Shown here piece after piece: positions 19,718 to 27,350 of a DNA stretch of 27,350 bases. Every line of letters starts with the position of its first letter. Positions within the stretch are counted from its first letter, which is position 1. The DNA is taken from positions 36,415 through 63,764 of the forward strand of contig WELB01000021.1 of the NCBI GenBank assembly GCA_009602725.1, written 5' to 3'. The stretch comes from Spirogloea muscicola. Lineage: Eukaryota; Streptophyta; Zygnematophyceae; Spirogloeales; Spirogloeaceae. Under the pieces are notes generated by a model. It worked only from the letters and a program-made list of their open reading frames with translations. It searched no databases and had not been told where the DNA came from. A program made the translations under genes and the position numbers.

Positions 19718-19996
19718 GAGAGAAGTGGCACTCCCAAAGGGGGCAAGGGCTGTGTAAAGCCAGCTCAAAAAAGAATTGACAAACGGTTCGAAGGGGCCAA
19801 ATGATGGAGGGGCCTTAAAAAAGGCTAAGCAGCTACTAAGGGGCCTGAAGATGCTATGTCAGAACGGGGGAGGATGGACCACTCAGTGATTCCTTTGGGC
19901 TGGCCTCTCCCAGCCACCAGTTAATCCGGCCGCGCTTCCTTTCCTACGAGTGAGGAGCCTCAAATCCGACAGACTAGCTTGCCGGAAAACTATCCC
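19718..19996 (-). repeat. LINE 3'-end fragment, minus strand, interrupted by a short insert
   Basis: Reverse complement of the first LINE from about 3210 to 3435. It matches from GGCACTCCCAAAGGGGGCAA through GGTTCGAAGGGGCCAAATGA, GGGGCCTGAAGATGCTATGT and CAGAACGGGGGAGGATGGAC to ACGAGTGAGGAGCCTCAAAT and CCGACAGACTAGCTTGCCGG. Between CACTCAGT and ACGAGTG, where the first LINE has only a few bases, lie about 58 extra bases (19890-19947) that themselves contain a GGGCTGG-CCTCT-CCCAGCC hairpin. Confidence 0.9.
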
Positions 19997-20058
19997 AATA
20001 CTAGGCCCTTCAGACCAACCTCAAGGTAATTGGTAAAACGCCGTCCACCGGGCAGTCA

Positions 20059-20130
20059 GAAGAAGTGCTGTCCCAAAAGGGGCAAGGGCTGTGGAAAGCC
20101 AGCCCGACACCATTGACAAAGGGGAACCAG
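20059..20130 (-). repeat. Solo LINE 3'-tail copy
   Basis: GAAGAAGTGCTGTCCCAAAA, GGGGCAAGGGCTGTGGAAAG, CCAGCCCGACACCATTGACA and AAGGGG match the tail of the other copies. It ends about 130 bases from the tRNA gene, on the same strand. Confidence 0.75.
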
Positions 20131-20246
20131 ACAGTTGCTCATTATAGCCGTGAAGTTTGTATAATTCTCGGTTCTCAGGAAGAAATCAACCGCACCGAGT
20201 GTACTTGTCCAAGAAGGACAGGATCCCGCTCCGAGCGGCGAGCCCG

Positions 20247-20251
20247 AAAAA
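20247..20251 (-). terminator. RNA polymerase III terminator of the tRNA gene
   Basis: A run of five T on the minus strand, 12 bases after the tRNA 3' end. Confidence 0.7.
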
Positions 20252-20263
20252 GCGGTGACAATG

Positions 20264-20336
20264 TGGAGACGCCGGGTATCGATCCCGGTACCTCTCGCAT
20301 GCAAAGCGAGCGCTCTTCCATTTGAGCTACACCCCC
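20264..20336 (-). tRNA. tRNA-Ala (anticodon UGC)
   Basis: 73-nt cloverleaf without intron. The acceptor stem pairs GGGGGTG with CGTCTCC and includes the G3-U70 wobble that marks alanine tRNAs; the discriminator base is A. The D arm is TAGCTCAAATGGAAGAGC. The anticodon arm is CTCGC-TTTGCAT-GCGAG with anticodon TGC. The T arm is CCGGG-ATCGATA-CCCGG. The CCA end is not encoded, as expected for a nuclear gene. The body closely resembles plant tRNA-Ala(UGC). Confidence 0.95.
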
Positions 20337-20678
20337 GCGTAGCAGCAGCACGCAGCATCATTTAGTATATACTCTGAAATGCAGGATCTTGGGGTTTCTG
20401 TCCTTCTTCTATTGATATATACCAGCGTGAGAAAAACCCTATTCTAAACCATATTCATATGGAATACATATGGTTTTAGCGTGTCATGATCAGACCGCGG
20501 CACCCTGTCCGGTGGTTTGGGGGCATTCGCTCTCAATCAAAACGTCATGAAACTAGCGTCCAGGTTAACAGGAAGTTGTGAAGTGAAACAGCGGTAACCA
20601 GGATTTGGACCTGGCAGGGCAGACCTTCCTTCGTATTCTTCCTCCCTCCCAACCCCTTCCCGTGCTCGCGGCGCCGCC
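20337..20678. other. Intergenic stretch between the tRNA and the PRAT gene
   Basis: Upstream region of two divergent genes. It contains an AT-rich part with TATATAC elements, and the inverted repeat CTAAACCATAT / ATATGGTTTTAG (20444-20454 and 20468-20479). The last 60 bases are GC-rich and probably the leader of the PRAT gene. Confidence 0.5.
20444..20479. repeat. Short inverted repeat
   Basis: CTAAACCATAT is followed after 13 bases by ATATGGTTTTAG, complementary except for one extra T. CATATG lies between the arms. Confidence 0.6.
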
Positions 20679-22244
20679 ATGGCAGCCGAGGCCCCGGGCC
20701 CGGGTCCGGCGCCGGCGCCGGCGGGCCCGCTGGACGACGGAGACGGGGACGTCGGCATGCGGGCCGCGCCGGGGCAGGAGGTGTGCGCCGTGAAGGGCCT
20801 CGGAGCCGCGCTGAGCGGCGGTGTCATGGGCGGCATCTTCGGCCTCGGTGAGAGCGCGCGGCCGCTGCCATCTGCGGTGGATGCTCGTAGACTCCACATG
20901 ACGTTTGTTGACAATCTGAAGTCGGCACCGGGCAGGCGGGCCTACCGCCATATGAGCTCCCCGCCCGCTGCATTGATAGTAATCAAATGAGCCCATGAGC
21001 CAACTCCAGAGGTGGCGCTTGCCATCCTCACCTCAAGCCTTTTTACTTGAAAGCCAGTGGCAGCGTCCTTAACTCATCCGCCTCGCACACGTGACCCTCG
21101 TTGTTGCTTTTGTTGGCACTCTGCAGCAGCCAAGGCTATCCTGCCCAAGCCCAGTTTGTGTGTCGGTTACCCCCTTGTCGTAGCTGTTTGCTTCACGTGT
21201 TTGAGTTGAAGTAGGCTACTTGTCTCAGGTGTGCCTGGGGCTGATTTTGTCAGTCAGTGCGATATGGTGTGTCCAGGCTCTGGACTCCTCAAAAAGGAGG
21301 GCTTCAGGGGGGCTCTGAAAGAGGGGGGCAGTTCGGCTAAGGTGGGTTGAGGTCCAGACTCATGCTTTTGATAGTTTCCCTCCTGAAGGAGCATTCACCA
21401 GTACAGATACGCATGAGCTAGCAAGCCTGCCTGGTCTGTCAAGCAGCCAATGGTTGGACCTAACAGAGGCTCTTGGTCCCCTTTCCTTCCTTTGCCGGTC
21501 TGCCGTCAGACCTTTGCAATCATGTCATCAGTACATACTGTGGTCAACTGCTACATGAAGAAGCTGCGTAAGAAGGAAGATGGTAAGTCTCGCTGGTTGC
21601 CTTGTCAGGGGAACGCATATCCTCCTGCTCAATTGTGGCCCCGCTTCTAAGCAGAACCGCACCCGGCAATTGTCAAACATCATAGTCAGATTGTGTCTTA
21701 CCTTGACATGTCAGGAGTGTACTCTTGCAGCAATCAATGCAGGCATCGCAGGCTGTGCAACTGGTCTTGCACTTGGTTACGGAGGTAAGCGAACCATCAT
21801 AGCAAGCGGCTTGCAAGAGCGTGTACCCTTCATGGAGCAATGCCGAGGTCCTGAATTGAAGCAGTTGCGCAAATATCACCCTCTAAGACTACCTTTGAGG
21901 GTTGCTATTTGTTGTGAAGTCACCGCCCGCTTACTGGCATTGTATCTCTGCACTCGTCTTTGGCAGGCACTCCTCAAGGGATGTTGCAGAGCTGCCTTGG
22001 CTTTGGAGCCTTCTCGTATATCTTTGACTACATCAACCCCCCTGCTGCAGCCTCACAAAGCCTGCCCCAGAGCTGCAGCCGCCAACGGCGGAAGAGCCAA
22101 AGGCTGCTGCGTCTACCTTGCGGGTTTCACCTTCCTGTACTTCCTCCGTTCACTCTGCCCTTCTCTATTCCTGTCATCAACGAACAGCAATGGGTATCAG
22201 GGTGGCAACCGCAGAATCAGATAGATCTGAGGCATAGGCGATGA
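20679..22244 (+). CDS. Tim17/Tim22/Tim23 (PRAT) family membrane protein, PRAT2/HP20-like, 212 residues
   Basis: Five exons, 20679-20847, 21277-21341, 21510-21582, 21731-21784 and 21967-22244, all GT-AG and in phase, total 639 nt. The ATG lies in GCCGCCATGGCA context. The N-terminus is Pro/Ala-rich and acidic. The family core follows: LGAALSGGVMGGIFGLGSGL (about 40-60), KKEGFRGALKEGGSSAK, TFAIMSSVHTVVNCYMKKLR (79-98), KKEDAINAGIAGCATGLALG, then TPQGMLQSCLGFGAFSYIFD. These give about four glycine-rich membrane segments. Order and spacing match Arabidopsis HP20/HP22 (PRAT2), which were reported in the chloroplast envelope; location here is inferred from that likeness only. The tail of about 70 residues is basic and proline-rich. 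It reads open to the TGA, so an unrecognised intron in this part cannot be excluded. Confidence 0.9.
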
Positions 22245-22489
22245 GAACTCCCTGCACAACCTTGAGTGACTTTCTGTCAGCAGCTGCTAGACCTCCTTAC
22301 GTTAAGAGCGAAGGCTTAGGCCAGTTGCTCCGCTTAAGGATGACGGATGGCAAGGATGTTGGGCGATTTCGCTGACTAGTGGGTCCCAGCCCCTTCAATT
22401 TTGCAGCTTAAAGAGACTGACATACAAAAGCCTGCCTGTGTGTGTCACTATACGTCCTGCACCTTAATTCACTGAGAGGGCGCAATCCA

Positions 22490-22494
22490 TGTAA
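22490..22494 (+). terminator. Candidate TGTAA polyadenylation signal of the PRAT gene
   Basis: TGTAA 246 bases past the PRAT stop codon, a plausible distance for a green-algal 3' untranslated region. A five-base match is weak evidence. Confidence 0.35.
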
Positions 22495-22889
22495 AGCATA
22501 AGCTCAGTAAAGGCACTGAAGGCTCCTTGATGCGCTTGAATCTGATAAGCATAGGTGATGTGTACACATAAACGCGAAAATCCGCGTCGAGGAGGGAGGA
22601 TAAGCACCCAGGTGTCTGGCAACTTAAGGAAAGCAGAAGGTCTAGATGGGGCAGAATGATACGACTCCAATAACTTCCAAGGTGCTCGAAAATGAGGGGG
22701 GGCTCGCCCAAGCTCTCTCAACACATCCCCCCCAGAACCTCTCCCCACCGGATATGTTACAGTGGACATGGCAAGCCAGGCTGACCACTACTTCTGTCTT
22801 CACTCAACCAGCGTGTCCAATCTGGGGCGGACATTGGAAATCTCCCCCTTTACTCGGCTTTAGGCCTTGGGTCGTTTTTTAAATCTCTG

Positions 22890-23470
22890 CCAGAAGATGA
22901 AAATGTGACTAGCCCTTCCAGCATGTCTGCAGATTGTATTGCCGTACACCCTGGCTTGGCCTTTGGTGAGTCCAGGTTGTCAAGTGAGAGCCCGGGGTAG
23001 AGAATGTACTAGGCAGCCATCCATCCGGCACGCCGCCAGGTCGAAAATCACTCACAAGGGCTTGCGCCACCAAGGTGCTCGCTGTTCTTGTTCCAATTGA
23101 GGTTCAAGACGCTACAGCCGTCGCGACCCTCTGATGCACACCCACAGTCGCGTCTACCAAGGCCTTCTTGGCTGATGGGCCCACCTCGACCTTGTCCACT
23201 TTGTCTCCAGATAGTTGGCCTTTCACATCAAATCTTCTTAAAAAAAGGGTTTCCTTACACTTGCCTTACACTTGCCTGCTTCCTGGCCAGGCCGTTTACC
23301 AATGCAGGGCACACTGACGTCGACTCCACCAGCAAGAACCTCCAGAAGGGTCGCCTTCCATCGCCGTCTCGCGCACCGCCTCCTTAATATCTCGCAAAAC
23401 TACTCCAGGCTGCACCTCTTTCCATCTCAAGGAAGCGGTCCAAAATCTCTTTCGAACGACTTGTGAGTTG
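22890..23470 (-). pseudogene. Possible degenerate coding sequence, unidentified
   Basis: Several minus frames give protein-like text: KEILDRFLEMERGAAWSSFA and LRWKEVQPGVVLRDIKEAVR near 23450-23370, DKVDKVEVGPSAKKALVDAT near 23200-23130, and GLSLDNLDSPKAKPGCTAIQ near 22990-22930. They are in different frames with stops between them and no convincing splice chain. No family was recognised. Confidence 0.2.
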
Positions 23471-24174
23471 GGTAGTCTCTCTTAGTAGCCATCAAGCGGC
23501 AGCTCAATGTTTTCCTGCCATAACATCGTTACAACTAGGTTGGCTCATGGTATGAGGAGCAGCCAGCTTAGTGAGTTGCTGGTGGACAACTACGTATCAA
23601 CGCACAAACGTTGCTTTGCAGCTATTCCTGCATCCGTGGTTGCTGGCACTCATTGCATGCCAGTGGAATTGTAATCGTCTTATGTGATCGAGCCCCGAAC
23701 CCTTAACCCATTTGCTGTTGATTTCTTCTCCAATAACAACCACCCATGTATTATGGCATGCTCTGCCGTCCACTGCATCTAACACAAGGAACTAGTGCAT
23801 GGACCTGGGAGGCATGCCCTCGTGACTGCCCCTCGTGACACAAAAGAGCTAGCAGACAGTCTATTTGTCACGAAATGATGCAGGACAAGGCATACAACTT
23901 ATTGAAGTCCTGTTATCTCCATAAGATATGCAAGAGCCACTACTAAGCTCATCAAGGTGTATTAATATGTCATAGTGTAAAAGCGAGTATGTAAAATCAA
24001 TACAACACATGCCACCACACAAAAGTTGGCTGACAGAGGCCTTATTTTAGCCAGCACATACACTTCTCGGCTCTTGGTGAAGTTCTCGCCATATTTTTGG
24101 CTCTTCTGCTCCTAAAATCTTTGCTGCCCAAGAACAGCAGCCGTAGCAGTTTCACCCACCTGCCTATGGTCTTC

Positions 24175-26654
24175 TCACTGCCTGAAACGCTGCATAGTCT
24201 TGAAGGCCCCGAGTTTGATTACGTACTCATAGTAGATGACAGCAAGAAGTGCTCCTAGATAAGGTCCAAGCCAGAAAATCCACTGCAATGCGACATGTAG
24301 AGCAACATGGTTGTTGATCAATATTGCTATGCACAAGACAGTGAAGACAGACTTGCTGCACCGAGTAACAGCAATGAGCTTAGAACCAGGCATGTCACAG
24401 GATGTCAATCTTGAGCAGTGCCAATGAAGGGCTTGCTAGAAGAGATGAAGCAAGTGGCACTCATTGAAGTGTCTCCTAAGCATCCATGCACTGCTCTTCA
24501 GCGACAAGCATTGGCATCATGAAGATGGAACTTCTCTAGTACAAGGCAACCAGAACACTCACATGGTCATCCCATGCCTTGTCAGAGCCAGCAACAACGG
24601 CAGACGCAAAGCTCCGAGCAGGATTGATGCCAGTTCCGGTCACTGGGATGGTGGCGACGTGGACAACAAATACGGTGAACCCAATAGCAAGTGGAGCTAA
24701 GGCCTGCGTGCGGCACAATCCGTCATGTGATATTACTGATTCTCTTCAAGTTGCACACGCGGCTGTCAGTGTGGCAGCGTGTGTGGTGATTCTGCTAAGG
24801 TGTAAAACTTACATTGATTGGAGCGAGCACTCACGGGTCCCACAAGAACAGGTGACAACCAGCAAAGAAGCCCCTCCTAGGCTGACGGCAAAGGGCATTA
24901 TACTGTTACTTTCAAGCAATGACGAGTGAAAAAGTATAGAACGATTTAAAGGTTAACTGGTAACGCACTGGAATGTGGAAATCACGGGCAGCTCTCTTTG
25001 GGTCCGTGGCAGAGAAGACAACAAAAACAAGCACAAACGTGCCAATAATCTCTGCTCCCAAGCCAGCTCCATTGCTGTACCCAGGTTGCACAAAGTTGGC
25101 GCCTCCAGTTGCCGCGTTGAACTCTGCAAGCAGCAGAGCTGTTCGTCAGCAGACACTCAACAAATTGAGCAAGTTCTCAAGGTTCCATGCACGCACATCA
25201 TCATGAGGTATTTGGGCATGGAAGACTGACCACTCTTGTGCAAGCCTTTCACAATGCCGACACCGACAATGCCTCCCAGCATCTGGGAGATCGTGTAAAG
25301 GAACCAGCGAGGAAGTGAGATGCGCCGGGCCAACAGCATGGCCAATGACACAGCTGGGTTGATGTGGCCACCTGTTGGGAGCAGAGCAAGTAGAACCAGA
25401 TTAGTACGACTATTCCCATTGATTGATCATTCTTCAAGATAACTAGCCATGTAGCACTTGTGAAACACACCACCCTATGTCTGCGGCATGGAGCACATGG
25501 CACATGCAGAGGTGGGTGATTGAGCAAGGAGGTTGGCAGAGCACCTGACACGCCCGCAATGCAGAAGACGAGGATGAAGATCATGATGCCGAAGGATGTT
25601 GCGATGCCATATATACCAACACTGACACCCGGAGTATCCTGCAAAATTGCATATTGTCAGCTTACCATTAGCTTGCTAGTCAGCCAGTCGTGCTAGAGAG
25701 GCCATCTGAAGATAAAGAAGCTCACATCATGCCAAGCACTCTGTCTGGGCCCTCCTTGATGCCAACCAATCAAGGACAGATGTTACACCCACACAATTAG
25801 AGCAATCTGAGTCCTCTCAATTCGCAACATCTGTGAACTGGATGTTCACAAGGGCACTGCTGAGATGTCTAGAAAGTACTTGGCAAAGTCCAAGGGATAA
25901 TGCCAATGGCAGAGGTAGTCATCAATACCTTGAAGTGCGTAATGGTGAGAATGGTGAAGTAGAGGAAAAGCAGTGTCGACATAAACTCGGCGATACAGGC
26001 ACGGTAGAGAGACCATCTGCCCAGCTCCTCAGCATCAATAAATGGCACGACTGCAACGGGTGTGTAGTCCCTAGTGGACTGGGCCCTCCTGCAGTGAGGA
26101 CACGTCCAGCCTCTGTGAGTGTGAGGACCATGGAGGAATTGACACCTTGTGTGACAATCCTAGTGTAGTGGCTTGCCATGTCTGGCAAGGGTGTCCTGCA
26201 TTGGAGTCTATGGGTTGGGAGGAGGATAAGCCGAGGGCCACTGCAGCAGGCTGCTGCAACCCTTGCTTATGCTTGATGGCATGACTTGCTAAACGCTTGG
26301 TGAAAGACGCTGTATCGCAAGGTGGTCCCTTAAGCAACAATGACTCTGTAAGCGAGGACCAGGCTGCACTTAAGCTCAGTGCCATCAAAGAAGCCAGCAC
26401 ATAGTCCTGGCATGACATGTTCAAACGAACACTCTCCACCTGCATTGGTGCTTCAGGCATTGGGCAGGGACGATATAGCTGCATCAACATATGCTCGATG
26501 GGGTATCTCTTCTGCAAGAGACAGCGAGTGTCAAGTTTCTCCAAAGCGCCACAAGTAATGGGAGGGCGATAAATTGCAGGGTAGGCACATACGCAAGGTT
26601 GCCCTCCTCGGCGAGCTTCAGGTCAGGGTCGACGCTGTGGTGGGTCGCCGCCAT
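24175..26654 (-). CDS. PIP-type aquaporin (plasma membrane intrinsic protein), seven exons, 280 residues
   Basis: Minus-strand exons 26654-26593, 26070-25929, 25638-25545, 25371-25231, 25123-24969, 24703-24563 and 24282-24175, all GT-AG and in phase, total 843 nt. The start ATG is in CGCCATGGCG context. [20 protein letters not shown] opens helix 1. The first NPA is N104-A106 ([10 protein letters not shown]) and the second N225-A227 ([18 protein letters not shown]). The selectivity filter reads F84, H213, T222, R228, the set of water-selective PIPs. The loop B serine (ARRIS, S118) and loop D histidine (RDFHIP, H196), which gate plant PIPs by phosphorylation and pH, are both present. [20 protein letters not shown] ends the last helix. 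The N-terminal DY motif lacks the usual second acidic residue, and the C-terminus (KTMQRFRQ) lacks the phosphoserine site of plant PIP2 proteins. Function: water, possibly also CO2 or H2O2, across the plasma membrane. Confidence 0.96.
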
Positions 26655-26869
26655 GGCGGGAGAAGCGCACCCTAGTCTCTCCCCACTCGGGGTGCTGGCG
26701 CTGGGCGTGGTACGCGGGGGAGGATTGGCACGCCTCGGGACTGCGGCGGCAGCTTCGCAGCACAGGCGGCGGCGACCTTGGGAGACGGGCTGAGAGGCAG
26801 TGGCAAGAGCAGACTGTGGCTGCTGACACAGAAGAGCTCACCTGCACAGCCACACCTCGTCTGTATAAG
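26655..26869. other. Upstream region of the aquaporin gene
   Basis: GC-rich, CpG-dense sequence directly upstream of the aquaporin start codon on the minus strand; it probably holds its leader and core promoter. No TATA box was recognised. Plus and minus frames across it are low-complexity. Confidence 0.45.
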
Positions 26870-27130
26870 AAGCGAGCTCTTGCAAGTGGGCTGGGGGCTG
26901 TGAAGGGCCAGCTTGACACGAAGCTCTGCCCGATGGGGCGATGGTTGTGATTAAGCCAGCCCAGAGAGAAAATGGTGTATATTGAGTGGCCACGAACAAT
27001 CGCGAAGGGCAAGCTCTTATCAAGGTCTTCCAAGGTGACAGCCTTCAGTAGAGGGGCGATGGTGCTGTGTGATCGGCCAGCCCAGGAAAAAGGATTAACA
27101 AAGCTCCAAAAGGTGGCCGATGGCTGTGGA
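26870..27130 (-). repeat. Cluster of about three diverged LINE-tail units
   Basis: Three stretches carry the minus-strand tail pattern. 26882-26913 has GGGCTGGGGGCTGTGAAGGG then CCAGC. 26932-26980 has GATGGGGCGATGGTTGTGAT, TAAGCCAGCCCAGAGAGAAA and then TGGCC. 27051-27125 has GAGGGGCGATGGTGCTGTGT, GATCGGCCAGCCCAGGAAAA, AGGATTAACAAAGCTCCAAA and AGGTGGCC. The last follows the tail consensus (CAGCCC, A-run, ATTGACAAAG, GGCC) best. They are more diverged than the copies at 19718-20130. Confidence 0.6.
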
Positions 27131-27350
27131 AGGAGAAATAAATAACATAATGATTTACAAGGCCTGCAAGAGAAGGGTGGGTGAATGTCCGAGTGTGGGG
27201 GCGAAAGAACCCACAGGGGACCCCCCCCCCCCACCCCACCTCCCTCCTCGTCCGGGCTACGTGCCTGCCACGGGCTCCCCCCTCCCTCCCCGCAAGTGAC
27301 ACAAAGTCGTTATCATCGGCGTCCCCGAAAATCCCCCCCCTCCCCCTCCT
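27131..27350. other. C-rich low-complexity right edge
   Basis: A run of 14 C starts at about 27221, followed by CCACCCCACC. Further C runs lie near 27275 and at the window end. No gene was recognised. Confidence 0.6.

Larger units (their letters stand above)
22245..24174. other. 3'-3' intergenic region between the PRAT and aquaporin genes
   Basis: Holds the 3' untranslated regions of both flanking genes. Frames of 60-100 codons occur on both strands without recognisable motifs or splice-consistent neighbours. Minus-strand text at 22890-23470 looks weakly protein-like. A short tandem repeat (TTACACTTGCC twice) lies at about 23254-23276. Confidence 0.45.

Noticed and set aside
23254-23276. Tandem TTACACTTGCC as a minisatellite
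   Set aside because: Only two copies, too few to call a repeat array.
1-27350. CRISPR array, bacterial operon or phage-like defence system
   Set aside because: No regularly spaced repeats, no prokaryotic gene packing or ribosome-binding sites; genes are spliced and plant-like.

Overview
The window is nuclear DNA of a eukaryote of the green lineage, most likely a GC-rich green alga. The genes are split by many short GT-AG introns. Their closest recognisable relatives are plant families: a PIP aquaporin, the zinc-finger regulator STOP1, a plant-type WDR44-like WD40 protein, a PRAT2-type Tim17/22/23 protein and a 14-3-3 protein. Translation starts sit in CCATGG contexts. The class of alga cannot be fixed from this sequence.

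Layout. 1-3480 (+) is the decayed 3' part of a LINE-type retrotransposon whose 5' end lies outside the window. 3949-9565 (+) is a WDR44-like gene; 13 exons were assembled by hand and sum to exactly 911 codons, one intron being GC-AG. 10256 to about 13100 (-) is a STOP1-type C2H2 factor, convergent with the WD40 gene; its start codon is not resolved. 13815-14440 holds LINE fragments on the minus strand, including a 47-bp head-to-head palindrome. 14440-17000 has no firm gene. 17010-19114 (-) is a 14-3-3 gene with six exons (240 residues); only the short C-terminal tail is missing. 19718-20130 holds more LINE tails, followed by tRNA-Ala(UGC) at 20264-20336 (-). 20679-22244 (+) is a PRAT/Tim17 gene with five exons and 212 residues. 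22245-24174 is a 3'-3' intergenic stretch. 24175-26654 (-) is a PIP aquaporin with seven exons and 280 residues. The right edge carries diverged LINE-tail units and C-rich tracts.

The genes are ordinary housekeeping, signalling or transport genes and do not form an operon or dedicated system. STOP1, 14-3-3 proteins and PIP aquaporins are all linked to proton and water balance in plants, but common regulation here is only a guess. The least expected structure is the short LINE-tail module (a GGGCTGG...CCAGCCC hairpin followed by A-rich and GGCC-containing sequence), which recurs around the genes in direct, solo and inverted forms.

Exon borders were placed by matching splice signals, codon phase and protein-family similarity recalled from knowledge. 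No alignment or database search was run.
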